Program-made: the position numbers and the translations under genes
Shown: positions 33,446 through 46,401 of the stretch, piece after piece
How the letters are laid out: every line of letters begins with the position of its first letter
Numbering within the stretch: the stretch's first letter is position 1
Notes under the pieces: model-generated
Seen by the model: the letters and a program-made list of their open reading frames with translations, nothing else
The model's database searches: none
Told to the model about the DNA's origin: nothing
Assembly (NCBI RefSeq): GCF_000004195.4
Contig: NC_030681.2
Location: 86,987,539-87,051,538, forward strand
Reading direction: 5' to 3'
Origin: Xenopus tropicalis
Taxonomy: Eukaryota; Chordata; Amphibia; Anura; Pipidae
Length of the DNA stretch: 64,000 bases

Positions 33446-34402
33446 TATTGTCCTAAGAAAAAACTGTGTAATCATATTCTTTTGGTATGTAATCATATTC
33501 TTTATATATTTCCTCCATTTGTGAGACTGGTGACTTTTGGACTTTTTTTTATAGAAAGTCCTCAGCCCATTACCCATTGCAGTCCTCCGTCAAGGAGAAC
33601 TTTACCCTGCCAGGTACATACACATACCCAGGCCCAGGTACATACATATACTCACCCAAAAAAATGTGCAACTTCTACCTGTGCATGAACATCTCTAGGT
33701 AAGAGTTCCAATTTAATTTAATTTGCATTATTTTTATGTTGTGATGTATTTAATATGTTTCCGGATTAATGTCAGAATAAAAATAACTTTGTGTCTATAG
33801 TTACAGAACTTGTTTGCCAGCTCCTATATATCTTTAAACATATGTGGAACTAAATAAGCATAAGCTATAAACAAACATAGTTTAGTGAGTTGTTAAGGCA
33901 TCGATGAATGATAAATAGCGGCAGAGGACTTAGTTTGTAGTGGGGCCCTGTCCCTACCTCCTGCCCTAACTTAAAGGCATCCAAAGATTTTGTGTATTTT
34001 GATGTTACTTGCCCCTTTTACCGCTCTGGTTTAAATCCTCCTTTGCTCCTATTTTCACTTAACTTAGTTCCTTTCACCTTTCTCTTCACCTCTTGTTTCC
34101 GCCTTTTGTCTATAAATGTTTTTCAGAAGTTCCCGAGTGCCTATTCTGAATCCTCCCATTTGGCATCCATGGACTTATAGGCTAGGCCAAGTCAGGTATC
34201 AACATAGACATGGCTGGTGCTGGCATGTGTGCTTTCTCTTTATATTGGGTCGGGTTTGGCGCGTGCCATTGACATCACTGGTGTACCCAGGCGCACCAGA
34301 CTGGACTGAGCACAAATAAAAATAAATATTTGAAAAGAGAAAATAGAATTAATAATTGAAAATAAAAGCTAGATGGACCTCTGATCACACTGGACCACTT
34401 AG

Positions 34403-34590
34403 GTAGTGATGAGTGGAATTTTGCGCCAGGCATGGATTTGCAGCAAATTGACAGGTTTCCCCATTGGTGAATCTTTCTTGAAACAGGGGCAAAAATTCAC
34501 TGCAGAAAAATGACATGGCAAAAAAATTGTTTTGACACTCGCAACAATTTTTTTTGACGTGCGTCATTTTTATTAGTGTCTGCCTTTCCT
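34403..34590. mobile_element. Truncated hAT-type element
   Basis: Starts TAGTGATGAGTGGAATTTTG and continues GCCAGGCATGGATTTGCAGC, matching the 15042-15298 family. The right end is missing. Confidence 0.6.
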
Positions 34591-34599
34591 GCTGTCTAC

Positions 34600-36139
34600 T
34601 CTTGCCTTGCTTGCTGACTGTGCTGTGTCTCCAGGTGAGAGAAGCCTAGAAGGGGGACCTGTGGAAGTGTAGCCTTACGTCTCATTAATCCACCACCAGC
34701 AGAAATAGAAGTCTAGGTTGTAGTATTGAGAAGAAAGATATTAAGTTTGATGCTTTGGAGGGGTAATGTAGTTAGTTTATTCAGCAAAGAGACACAATGG
34801 TGGTTAGGGGCAGGGATACATGGGGGAAGACATAACTATCAGCAACCTAACCCTAGTCAGGATCCTAGGCAGGCACGAATATGGGGGTCAGTCATGCTTT
34901 ATTACCTCTATCCCAATGTTGCTGGATTAGAGAGTAGGTTGCTAAGGTAATTCTTGAGTGTCATCATCATTTATTTTTTGCAAAGATATATATTTTTTTT
35001 ATTTTTAATATGTTTACTTTGGCTGGCCACACATTTTAGAAGGTAGAAGTCTGTATGTCAGAGAGCTTATCTACAGTATATCCAGGCATTTACTCTGTGT
35101 TGTAATTCTGAATCATAGCGCTTCTCTTTTGTTAAATAACCTGCATACATCTTTCCATAGTGACTGAAATATATGTAGTATTAGTGTAATGTTTTAATGT
35201 TACCATTTGCCTTATGAGCAGGGTACCTTTTGCATCTGTAATTATATGTATTTATGAATACTTCATTTCCACCCACAATGTTATCCTGGGTAAAGAGAAT
35301 GAGTGTAAGTAGCTAAAGAGGCTTTTTAATAGGTTTTATGATATGGACATACCTGTACCAGTGGCATTCCAGGAAATACAGAATATAAAGTAGCTTCTCA
35401 CACATATAATTGTAATTAGATTTTCAGCTGTTTTACATTTGCCAAAAATTTCAGGTCAGCACCAACACCCATACCAGCGATCCTGGATGTTTTCCAGGCT
35501 CTAAATATATAAACAGTCAATAATTATATACACTTCAATAACCTAGAATTTTACACTTGGACAAAAGACAACTGAAATGTGGAATACCAAAGGGAGGGAA
35601 TTATTACGTCATGTGCATAGATTTGCATAAAGGGAATATTCTGACTGCAACAGAGTAGAAATATCTGCATTCAAATATATACCCGCATAAGATGCACTCT
35701 AGGAAGACTGACCCATTAGTAAATGTGTATCAGGAATCGATATCTTACTATTTATTATACTTACTAATGCTTACTAATAGGTATTACTTTACTAAAGTGG
35801 GCAATATGCAAAGTGCAAAAAAATGCACAAACTGTATTTTCTGTCCCCAGTGCATCTTGCTCCCCTGTGTTTACAACTGTTAAAGACATGCATGTAGTCC
35901 CCCTTTCAGTCTGCCATTCCACAGGCACTAGTAGGTGCTCTTGTGGGCAAAGGTTGCATGGGGTCTGTACTACTGTCCTACTCAATTTAGGGCTATAATG
36001 CAGGGTTTCTTTGCACTCTAGGGGTGCTCTGTCTAAGGTGCAGTGGGCACAAGTGCATACAGAGCAGGGCAAGTGTCAATAGATCAATAAATACAAATTA
36101 ATAATACAATATAGCAAAAAGCAGCTGCTAATTTAGTAG
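34600..36139. other. Gene-free stretch
   Basis: AT-rich sequence with no feature I can support. ORFs at 35692-36072 have no recognisable similarity. Confidence 0.5.
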
Positions 36140-36469
36140 TACAGGTATAGGACCCGTTATCCAGAATGCTTGGGACCAAGGGTATTCCGGTTAAGGGGTC
36201 TTTCCATAATTTGGATCTCCATACCTTAAGTCTACTAAAGGATCAATAAAACTGCAATTAAACCCAATAGGATTGTTTTGCATCCAATAAGGATTATTTG
36301 TATCTTAGTTGGGTTCAATTACAAGATACTGTTTTATTACTACAGAGAAAAGGGAAATCAGTTTTAATTCTGAATTATTTGATTAAAATGGAGTCTATGG
36401 GAGACGGGCATTCCGTAATTCGGAGCTTTCTGGATAACGGGTTTCCGGATAAGGGGTCCCATACCTGTA
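36140..36469. mobile_element. MITE family A, full length
   Basis: TACAGGTATAGGACC at the left and GGTCCCATACCTGTA at the right. Contains all family modules: TTATCCAGAATGCT, AATAGGATTGTTTTGC, ATGGAGTCTATGGGAGA, GGATAACGGGTTTCCGG. About 330 bp, non-coding. Confidence 0.85.
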
Positions 36470-39356
36470 CAGTAACTGGAGCTCATTATGTTCAGAAAGC
36501 TGACCCTCAGGCCCCATAATTGTACATGTCTTAAGCATCCTATTGTCTAACACAGGTAGTTTTATCAGTAACAAACTAGCACCTGCCAAAATGAGTGAAC
36601 AGATGCAACCTTTTGGTGCACTCTTATAAGGAGGAGAGCAGAAGCAGTGTTTCTCAGCAAGGGACCTGCAAGATATTCAATATACATATACTGCTTTGTT
36701 TGTCAGAGGGTTCGGTCCTCCAGAGTACCCTTGAAACCAGCACTGACTACTATAGACTACTACTAGATTCACTTCTATAAATTTTAAAACCAAGCTTCTT
36801 CTTTTGCTTTCAAACATTTAAAAATATGTAGAAGCCCTGTCTTTGTGAGGTTCAAACAAATGTATAAGCAAACACAGTCCTTTTATTTCATTTATAAACG
36901 TACCTACGTTATTACTGTAAACAAGGAGGTTGAGTAATACGGGAAACATATGATCAAGTTACACCTGTTTAGCTACCCTTGGTAACAGGGTTTCATTGTC
37001 ACAGTGAGTGCCTTTCAGAGTACATGGAGTGAAGATTAATTTTTAATGCATCGGGAAAGCTGTTGGCTTTTTATCTTCTGTAGCCGCTTTGGTAAGTTAT
37101 CACGTTGTTTTCTTATGATTTTAGGGCAAAAATTTACAGTAGCAGAAAAACTTAACAAATGTAGAACAGGAAAAAAATGACAGTGACAGTAAGATCTAGC
37201 TGCTGGAGAAATGTCCATTATATGAAGAAGAGGATATATTAGTAAGAGATGATATAGTGCTATCATTTGTTTTTCAAGCTTAGTGTGCATTATACTGTTA
37301 GAGTCCTGGAACCTCTGCACTGAGTTCAGTTGAACAGATGGACTTATATTGATCATCAGGGAACAGTGTATATTAAAACAGGTTATACAAAAAGTGTAAC
37401 CATGATTCTCTATAGGTGCTGGTAACTATGCTTAAATACAGCAGCATGTTGTCCAACTATTTAAAGCAGTTGAACCTATTCTAGCAAACTGATATACGTA
37501 TCTTTATACATAATGTATCAGTGAAATAAAAGCTTTATTGCATGTGCTAAAATTCAAGTTGCTGGAAATGCTTTAGTATTCTCTTGTTCAGCTTTTAGTA
37601 AATCAGTCTCTTTTCAATGATAGTTTCATTAAGAGGACCCACATAAAATGTCAGCTGGAGAAACCCACCCTAAACAATATGGAGACACTTTTTTGGCTTC
37701 TGACCCAAGGGTTAGTACTTGCTTTAAATGAGATGTAAGATGAGCAATTACTGTCCAGTTAAGGATCCAGAAAACAACAAGTGTGTGCATAGCATTTCCT
37801 ACAAGGGTACTCCTTTCTACTGCCACAAAAGGTGTTGATCGGTAATACTAGGCAATCATGCAGCAAATAATGTATCTGCAAAAATTGGGTACATTTTCTT
37901 TGAAAATTAGATAGTTTCATTTAATCAGCGAAATAACAGTAATCCAATATGTAAAATCAGTTATTGTGAGACTGGCAGACAGATAAAGTCACTCAATAGT
38001 TTCGAGTTGTTATCCATGGCACCATCAGTTGGTCTATATGGGCTTGGTACATTCTTTGAGCACTTAGTTATTTGTAATCACAATGGCAGCCAATACAAAG
38101 GCATTTGCGTTCCATGATTTTGACAACTTGCATGCACATGCACCCAGAAATGTGTCAGAAGTTAAACCATTCTAACACAAATTGAGTGGTAATTGCATAT
38201 ATTGCAACTTGTGAGTGATTTGCCAACTAAATGCAGTGGTGTATCACACACAAGTTGCAACTTAGCATTTGCACTCAATTTTATCAGGATTATATTAAAA
38301 AAAAAAACACTGCACTGCGGGTGATTTGTATGTACCCTAATGGCAGAACTGAGGGCGGTTATTGACAGAGCTCTGTACATTTAACAAAAGGAATGTAAAG
38401 TCACTATATGCAAACTATGTGTAAATCAGGAACCATTTTCATAAATATCACATTCTGTAATTTGTTTATAGGCTGACAACTGTAAAACACACAATGCCCA
38501 TAAATAAAAATAGACTGGTATATGTGTAATGTTTTCCATATCATGACAAAGGGTCAGATTTGCTGAACAGTCAAAATTACTACTGGTCCTAATGTAGTAA
38601 TGTTGTGTAGTGGGATAACAACTCATAATTCACTGAACATTTTATGTGTTCATATTATTTCATGTTGTAATAAGTGTTCTTACTCCCATGATTTTTAACA
38701 ACAACGCATTGTAAGTAATAACACTAATAATAAGCATTATTACCAATAAATATGACAGATGACATGAAAAAATGTGGTATTTATTAGTAAAACAACAAAT
38801 ATTTCCTTATTTAAAAGACTGCTGAAGTCACTAGCATCCCAACATTTCACCTTGTTAATATTTCTAAATATTTTTACACATTAAATATTTATGTGCAATT
38901 CAAGTTGTTGGAAGGAGAGTGTGACGTTTTTGTTTAGTAAATATATCCAGTTTCCATCAAATTACATATTTAAAAAACAGCTGGGAGCTGTGCTCTTTCC
39001 CTTCAAACATTAGGCTAATTACTTCTATTGAGCTTTACTGGGCAAGGGATGTCAATGTATAAAGCCTGTTGTGGAAAGTCTCTTTTGCAAAGTTGAACAC
39101 AGCATGTAAAGTGCAAACAAAGGCCTCTGCAAATGGCCACAGGCCTGTTCGCTCTGTTTTGGAGCACAGAGACCTGGCACATGGCCTTTGGAACCAACAA
39201 TGACTGCATTAGTCAGTGCAGGGTCCAAGGGTGGTGGGCAGGGGAATCACATGGGTGTTCCCTCTCCAGCCTCTTACCTTGTGCATCATAGAAACGCTCA
39301 AGATAGGGAGTGGCAGGACACCAGCACTCATTGGGACCATGTTGTTACCACTTTCC
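36470..39356. other. Gene-free stretch
   Basis: About 2.9 kb of AT-rich DNA without a recognised exon or complete transposon. Possibly intronic to gjb7. Confidence 0.5.
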
Positions 39357-39685
39357 TTAAAGGAACAGTAACACCAAAAAATGAAAGTGTATAAAAGTAA
39401 CTAAAATATAATGTGCTGCTGCCCTGCACTGGTAAAAGTTGTGTGTTTACTTCAGAAAGTCTACTATAATTTATATAAATAAGCTGCTATGTAACCATGG
39501 AGGCAGCCATTCAAAGGAGAAAAGGCACAGACACATAGCAGATAACAGATAAAACACTATTGTATTCTACAGAACTTATCTGTTATCTGCTATGTAACCT
39601 GTGCCTTTTTCTCCTTTTTTCCAGCTTGAATGGCTGCCCCCGTGGCTACACAGCAGCTTATTATATAAAGTATAGTAGCGTTACT
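39357..39685. mobile_element. T2/Kolobok-type MITE, right end truncated
   Basis: TTAAAGGAACAGTAACACC and internal inverted GGCAGCCATTCAAAGGAG blocks match 17549-17955. The right terminus is lost at about GCGTTACTCTG, adjoining a family A fragment. Confidence 0.75.
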
Positions 39686-39779
39686 CTGTACCGAGCACTG
39701 TATTTTTGATCCAGCACTCAATGCAGAATGCAATGCACAGGGGGGTTCAACGGCTCCCAGAATGAACACGAAGGGGCAT

Positions 39780-39930
39780 GCTTTCTCTGTAATAATAAAA
39801 GTTGATTGTAGTTCATGGTAACTAAACTGCATGAGCCCAATTCTGTTGGGTTTATTTAATGTTTGCATAAGGTATTGTGATCCAAATAAAGAAAAAAACT
39901 GTTTATCTGAAAAACTCCAGATTCCAAGCA
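39780..39930. mobile_element. MITE family A fragment
   Basis: CTCTGTAATAATAAAAG, CCCAATTCTGTTGGGTTTAT and AAAACTCCAGATTCCAAGCA are family A modules. Both termini are missing; sandwiched between two T2 elements. Confidence 0.55.
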
Positions 39931-39948
39931 TATGTCACCTGTGACTGT

Positions 39949-40512
39949 GAATACTGTCATGGGAAAACATGTTTTTTTCAAAATAGCAAACAGATTTTTT
40001 TAAATTTCATTTAAATATTTCACATGGAGCTAGCCATATTCTTCATTTACCAGGGTGCCACAGCCATGTGACCTGTTCTTTGATAAACTTCAGCCACACT
40101 TTACTGCTGAGCTGCAAGTTGGAGTGATATCACCCCCCTCCCAGCAGAAGAATGGGAAGGTAGCAAGATGGCAGCTCCCAGTAGATATTAGTATAGCACT
40201 CAAACGTAAAGGTGCGCTTTACAATTACAATCAAACCTTGTTTCGTATGATAATACATGTATGGCCAGCATAAGATATCCAAGTGCAGACTGGAACTCCT
40301 CCAGTTATATGGGAGTAGGAGAAACAAGAGGCTACCTAAATACAGTTCTAATGTGTAGCGCTGGCTCCATCTGAAAGCTCAGACTCAGGCACAATGCACT
40401 GAGATACATTTGTTGGTTCAAGAATACAATTTTAAATGGTAGAGTGAATTATTTGCTATGTAAACAGTGTAATTTAGAGTACACCATAAGAATCGTGGCA
40501 GAATCCCTTTAA
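39949..40512. mobile_element. T2-type element, sister of 23587-24527
   Basis: AATACTGTCATGGGAAAACA at the left (TTAAAGG lost), GTGGCAGAATCCCTTTAA at the right. Aligns along its length with 23587-24527 but has no Harbinger insertion: CCTCCAGTTATATGGGAG is continuous. It carries its own extra segment of about 80 bp near 40205-40275. Confidence 0.8.
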
Positions 40513-40553
40513 ACTATGCTCATAAGGTTTTTTAAATCTTTATTTTATAGGGT

Positions 40554-40747
40554 AAAACTCTTGATATGAAACATAAAGTGGTGATTTTACCTTTATTGGC
40601 TAACTAAGATGCCAATAAGCTTTCAAGAAATTCCAGTTTCTTTTTCAAGGAACTGCTTGAAAAAGAAACTGAAAGTCTGTTATAATCTTAGCCAATAAAC
40701 ATATTCACTTTTACACCACTTTGGTTATGTTTCAAATCAAGAGTTTT
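40554..40747. repeat. Inverted repeat with about 50-bp arms
   Basis: AAAACTCTTGATATGAAACA at the left pairs with TGTTTCAAATCAAGAGTTTT at the right. An inner hairpin pairs CAGTTTCTTTTTCAAG with CTTGAAAAAGAAACTG. Probably a MITE. ACTCTTGATATGAAACGTT recurs immediately to the right. Confidence 0.7.
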
Positions 40748-40776
40748 ACTCTTGATATGAAACGTTAAAAGACTAT

Positions 40777-42001
40777 GGGGTGAATTCACAAAAGTGATGA
40801 TATTGAGACAAAATAAAAGTGGTAATAGATTTGTTGGATTTGCCACCATATTCACAAACCTCTATCTCCACTTCTCTGAATTTGTCTTTTAAACAGACAC
40901 TTTTTAGATTTTGTCTTTCACACAACATTATATACAAAATTTTACACACGTTTTTTGTCAATTTGTCTTGCTTAGCTTTTCCTAATCCTGTCAGTCTTCT
41001 GTCAAGTGACTCTCAGCTGTACCTGTGCCATGCAGCATTGAGTTTGCCATTTAGAGAAGAGGTTCCCTACCTCTTTAAAAGGCTAATATGGGAGAACACA
41101 CACTTTATTGACTACAGTTTAGCTACTTTCTCATCTATCAGTTGACAAATGAAGCACCACATGAGTTATAATTAGTAGGTGTTGTCTCCTGTTAAAGGGG
41201 AAGTAAAACCTCCTGGAAGCCAGTGCACAGATCCTCCATCCTCCCTCCCAACCAACCACATCAATTACACTTACGCTAACGTAACTGTGGCCCATTGTAA
41301 TCCAGAACTGTAGAGCCACATCACCATCTTTGGCCATGCAACTTCAATTCTCATCCTGGATTTCAACAAGGAACATGTGCAGTAGCCCAGTTTCACAGTT
41401 TGGTCTTCAAACTTTGCCAGGAAGGCTTTGCTTCTCCTTTAAATATAGATAAATAAAATATATTCACTCAAAATGAATGCCTAACTCATTAAGCTAAAAC
41501 TAGCAAAAGAATGCAAATAAGAGTTGAAACTTTTTATATATAAAATACACCTTTTTTTAATCAGTGTTTTACTTGTTTATAAAAATTAGGCTTTTTGCAC
41601 CTATTGTTCTAGAGTTAGACAGAAATGTGTCCCCTGACACATTAATAATGCTAATGAACCACCAATGCTGCCCCTACACGAGTTGTGAAATGAATACTGT
41701 GTAAGAGAAAGCAGAGCAGAAGAGCTTAGAATTGATATGACACAAGGGAGTTTCACTAAGCTTTACTCCATATATAAAATGGCAGGGAATATGCTGTTTA
41801 AAACTTCATTTTTGTGCCATTTTTATGTTTTTTTTAACAACACATTCACTAAAGTGTCTGTAAACTATCTTTTTTTTATTTTCACCAAAAAATGAAAAGT
41901 GGCGGTTGACAGATTTCTGTTTGTGAATATGGAGAAAGTATTTTACACCAATTTTAACACCACTTTTACTCCAGCTATCTCCAATTTTGTAAATTCTACC
42001 C
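40777..42001. mobile_element. 1.2-kb inverted-repeat element with nested T2
   Basis: Left GGGGTGAATTCACAAAAGTG matches, inverted, the right end AATTTTGTAAATTCTACCC; both continue through matching subterminal stretches (AAAAGTGG / CCACTTTT, CATATTCACAAAC / GTTTGTGAATATGG). No intact ORF. Interrupted by the T2 element at 41192-41442. Superfamily not assigned. Confidence 0.65.
41192..41442. mobile_element. T2/Kolobok-type MITE, nested
   Basis: TTAAAGGGGAAGTAAAACC and GGCTTTGCTTCTCCTTTAA with TTAA both sides, 251 bp, lying inside the older 40777-42001 element. Confidence 0.8.
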
Positions 42002-42021
42002 TTTGACTTACAAACATGGAG

Positions 42022-42289
42022 CAGGTATGGGATTTACTATCCAGAGTGCTTTGGACATTGGGTTTTCTTGTAATTTGGTTCTCCGTACCTTAACATTTAA
42101 ACATTAAATAAACTCAGTAGGATTGTTTTGCCACCAATATGGGTTTATGCACTTTAGTTACCATCAAGATACTTGATATTTAAAAATTAGAACTATTGTT
42201 TAAAATTGACTCTATGAGAGATGGCCTTCCCATAATTTAGAGCTTTCGGTATATTGGGTTTATGGATAAGGGACTTTTCCATTTAACCT
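42022..42289. mobile_element. MITE family A, diverged
   Basis: CAGGTATGGGATTTACTATC at the left, TATGGATAAGGGACTTTTCC at the right, with AGTAGGATTGTTTTGCC inside. Confidence 0.7.
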
Positions 42290-43519
42290 TTCTGGAAACA
42301 TAAAGTAAAGTAAATTCTATTAATAAATCAAAGAACGATTGTCTTTATGGATCAATAAAAAAGATATACGAATGTGTTTTTTTAAAAAAAAGTGTTTTTT
42401 ATAGCAACAGCTATCGGGAAATGAATGTTTTGTGAGTCAGACTGCCATTGAGTATGTCCTTGCTGAGGGAAAGCAGATATAACTGCTCATTTACATCCAC
42501 AAGTGCAGTGAGCAAAGTGCAATTTCGAATACAATCCCCATGTTTTTTCCCCCATAATATACTGTTTTCCCCCACAATTCCAGTGTCTTGCTTGCAAAGG
42601 GGTGATTCTCTTGATGTAGTTGTACAGCACCTACTACAATAGTGGGCAAGGGGCATGTCTGCAGTGAAAAAGGCATGCACATGAGCAATGAGTCTTATTT
42701 ATAAGAGCACAAGTGAGAAACACCTGTAGTATCTGGTCAGAGTTGTGCTGAGCTCTTTATTTTGCACCACAGGTACCGACAAAGGTACAACTGGTGCAAA
42801 GTGCAGAGCAAACTTAGCATTGTACGGCCAATGGGCGCAAGTGCTAAGTGAATGCCACCCTATATCAGCACTTGGGTCCATGGATTTTGTTTAGTAAAAC
42901 TCTTAATCCAGCAGTGATCAAGAAGCCACTCTAGACAAACATTTAAATCCAATAGAGGCAAACACCCTATGGGGTGTAATAATAATCCGGGAACTAAGAA
43001 GAATAGGGTTTTGCAGCAGCATAGTCATTGTTGAAGACAGACTCTTGGTATATGGCCTCCTAAGTGTCTGTGCTGACACCTTTGTTCACAAATATTTTGC
43101 AGCACGCAATGTAATGGAAATACTGGCATGTCAATGCACTTTAAATAAAAATGTCCCTGGTTTTAAGTAACATGTAACCTGATTAGGCTTATACAATTTA
43201 ACTATTTATTTTGCTAAAGATGTGTGAGAGTTGGGTGTATTATTTACTTCTATCTAGCTGTTACCTCTAAGGGCAAGGGAACACACAGCAGATTGCCCTC
43301 TTTCCACTTCCTGCATTTTTTACACAGACGGAGGAAAGCTGAGCTGCTTTCAGGCGCTCACTTCTGTAGCCTCCTGTGACTGGCATGGCCTGTGTGGAGC
43401 TATACGGAGTGGAAATTAGTTGTAATATATGCATGATTTTTTGGGGATGATCTCTGCTCAGTTTAGCTCCACACAGGACATTACCGCACTTGTTAATGGA
43501 AGAGCAGGAGTTCCTTCAA
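42290..43519. other. Gene-free stretch
   Basis: AT-rich DNA. About 43271-43500 has a MITE-like start (GGGCAAGGGAACACACAGC) but no resolved partner end. No gene recognised. Confidence 0.45.
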
Positions 43520-43685
43520 CCAGTCGCAGACTAGTACTAAAAACAGGCCCTAGCATTTCAAGTACACAGAGGCCCAAACAGCCTCCACAGTCCCACTAAA
43601 TAGTGTGTGTCTATGGCATCTTACAGAAGCCCCTCTGGCATTTGCCAAAATCCACAGATTGCCAGTCTGGCTTGCCTGGGCCTGT
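43520..43685. repeat. Repeat family B, longest copy
   Basis: Contains AGAGGCCCAAACAGCCTCCA, TGGCATTTGCCAAAATCC and CACAGATTGCCAGTCTGG, shared with 27129-27205 and, inverted, 48225-48360. Confidence 0.6.
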
Positions 43686-43773
43686 GTACAAAACACAGAG
43701 GAGACACAGAGGAAAGCAGACAATCTGCTATGTGTCCCCTTCCCCTAACTGTTTACTACTTTGTTTCAATGTA

Positions 43774-44669
43774 AGGTGGTCATACATGGTAGGATTCACT
43801 CATTTGTTGAGGTCACCAAATGAGCAAATCTTTCCCACAATATGTAAGAAGGTGTAAATTGTGTGTTTATGTATTCCCCATATGTATGTGGGAATGGGGT
43901 AAAATATTGTGACTTTGTTTGTCCAATAGGTGGCAGTAGAATTTTGTTTTTACCTATTAAAAATTTATGAGTGCAGTTCACACCCCGGCCACTAGAGGCA
44001 GTGTGGGGTAGAATGTATAAAAGGGGACCACACCCAGAATTAAGGGTCTTTATGGGAGAACACAGAAGAGGCCAGCTGGAGGAAAAGAACTGCATATAGG
44101 GTAAGAAAAGGATAGAACAGGGCAGCTGAAAGTGAAGGAGGAGTCTGCCAGTAAAAGGCCTGGTGGAATAGCAAAGGGGAGTCAGGATTGCTGAGCCAGG
44201 TGGGGACAGGAGATCCCATTGAGACTGGGGACAGTGGTGAAGAGCCAAAAGTAGCTACCCTTGGTAAAAACAACAGTTTCTGTGCACAGGCGTGGTATAT
44301 GTTTATTGCATGATTGAAGAAAGCCTGTTTGAACAATGTGATTTGACCTGTATGCTGTGACTCCCAACAAGACGAGGGAATAAAGTGATTTTTGTTGCAT
44401 GACTTCTTGGAGTGCTTCCCTTGATTTTGGTGTGGCCTATCGAGTACAGGTAAGGGCGCTGTCCCTTTAAGAAGTTATTACCCAGGTTCTCCCTACAAAT
44501 ATGCCCACTTTGGGTGGGTGATATAGTGCTAATGTGTTTGTTTGGCTCTATTTTTGGCCAGATATTGGTTGGGGAGGCCCATCGGGGATCCCCATACAGA
44601 GGCAGATAAGCTGCCAAATAGGTCTGAAGGACCCTAATTAGCAGCTTAAAGCTTCCATGTATGTCAGCT
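43774..44669. mobile_element. Harbinger-like element split by an LTR
   Basis: Left part 43774-43842 starts AGGTGGTCATACATGG; right part 44498-44669 ends CCATGTATGTCAGCT followed by TTA. Together they align with the intact element at 24692-25077 across the break. Confidence 0.65.
43843..44497 (+). mobile_element. Solo LTR of a retrotransposon, 4-bp target duplication
   Basis: Begins TGTAAG and ends CCTACA (TG...CA termini), flanked by AATA at 43839-43842 and 44498-44501. Inside are a TATA box TATAAAAG at 44016-44023 and a poly(A) signal AATAAA at 44379-44384, in the order expected for an LTR on the plus strand. 655 bp, no internal region, no gag/pol/env. A 4-bp duplication fits Gypsy or some endogenous retrovirus groups; the family is not assigned. 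Confidence 0.75.
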
Positions 44670-46382
44670 TTAGTTGTAGTTAAAAAAACACACACTTCAG
44701 AGAGAGAGAAGCTAGAGGGACAGCTCAACTTTAGTTCAATGAAAAGGGCTTGCACTGAACATGCTTCCTTTTGAGCTTATGGTTAAGAATTTTTTTTTAA
44801 CTCAGTACAACAATAAATTGAAACTACTTTTATTGTCCATTTTTTTTTATAGTCCATAGATAAACCCTCTGTACCCATCTGTACCAGATTTCCAAATTAA
44901 AATCCTGGGAAAGGATGGGGGTCTGTGGGACACACAATGCAGTGCAAAAATGTTATATGCCACATTACTCCCCTATTGCTGTACACCCACTCAACATCAC
45001 AGCCACATGTTTTAATATCAATTTCCCATTTTCCTAGAAAAGCTTAAAAACAAGACCTAAAACCATAAAGCAAGCAATATTTCCAAAGTTCAGAACTGAA
45101 GGAACCAGCAGTAAGAGCCAATGATCACAGCTGTGTTAGGCAGTGTTTATAGTGCAGATCACTTACCTGCTAGATGTAAGATGTGCACAGCAGCAAAGTG
45201 CAATGGAGAGTGGGCACTTCCTTCATCAAAAGAGAAGTGTGAGAAGTTTGGGGGACATGGGAAGAGTAAGGGGGTCAGGTGGCAGAAGGCCACAACTTCC
45301 TACTGTCCTGGAATATAAAAGCTTAACTAAACAAATAGGCTAGAAATTACTTTATGTTCTGGGTTTCTGTTCCAGCCCGAGGCAACCACAGCCCTTTAAC
45401 AATGAAGATCTGTGCCTCCAAAAATGCCCCCATTAGTTCCCCATCTTCTTTTCAGCTGCTTTACTACACATGCTCTGTGACGCACTGCGGCTTAGGGACC
45501 AACTCACATTATACTGTATATATAGCATATAAAGGTCCCAATACCAGTGCAATTATCATCAGAATGTAATAATCAATCCTGTAGCATCAGCTTGTATGAC
45601 AGTCCAGCCTAATTTTTTGTTTGATAATTTGTGACAACCCCTATGCTTAGCATCTCAACAGCTGCTCAGAGCCCACTGAGCATGTGCACTGGCCTGACAG
45701 TTCTAACAGAATGTAGACTGCACCTGTATCATTACTACTATAGAAATGCTGAAACTGACTGCCTGCTAGTGCAGTCAGTCTAGTGTATATTTATACTTCT
45801 AGCCATATTTATATTTAGGGTTTAGTTCTTCTTTAAACAAATTACCTGTGCCGGGTAGGGTTAGTTCATTGAAAAATAGGTCTATAAGTTAAATATAGAT
45901 TTATATAGTTAAAAAATAGGCATTAATACAAGTCCTTTTGCATTGTGCACATGTTTAGCAAATGGGGTCCTTTTAGCCCCCTTAGCAATGGCAGAAGCAA
46001 TACGGCGAGCAAAATCATACCCCTTAGTGCTGATTGACTAAGCACATATGTTATTCAAACAATAAAGCTGCAATGTACATGTGGTTTGTATTGGCTAAAT
46101 TACTGGCTAATCACATGCATGTTGTGCACAACTTTACTGGCACCTGCTACATCTACTATAATGGCTTTATTTCTGAGGAAATACACTGCATTAAAGTCAG
46201 CCAACAAGCATATTCATAGTGATATCTCAGGTCGCAGATGAAAAATTTATTTTTTTCCAGCACTGAAGATCAACTCAACCACATTTGTGTTGGTCTAGTA
46301 TAAGCAGTTTATAGTTTGCTTTAACACTGTCATAAGCTATAAAGTATAGATATGGCACTAATATATTTCTCCCTCTACACAG
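44670..46382 (+). other. Sequence upstream of the gjb7 coding exon
   Basis: Ends in the splice acceptor of the gjb7 coding exon (AG at 46381-46382). A T2-like right end (GGGTTTAGTTCTTCTTTAA) lies at about 45818-45836. No coding exon recognised. Confidence 0.5.
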
Positions 46383-46401
46383 AACATTTCATAGTCGTGA
46401 G

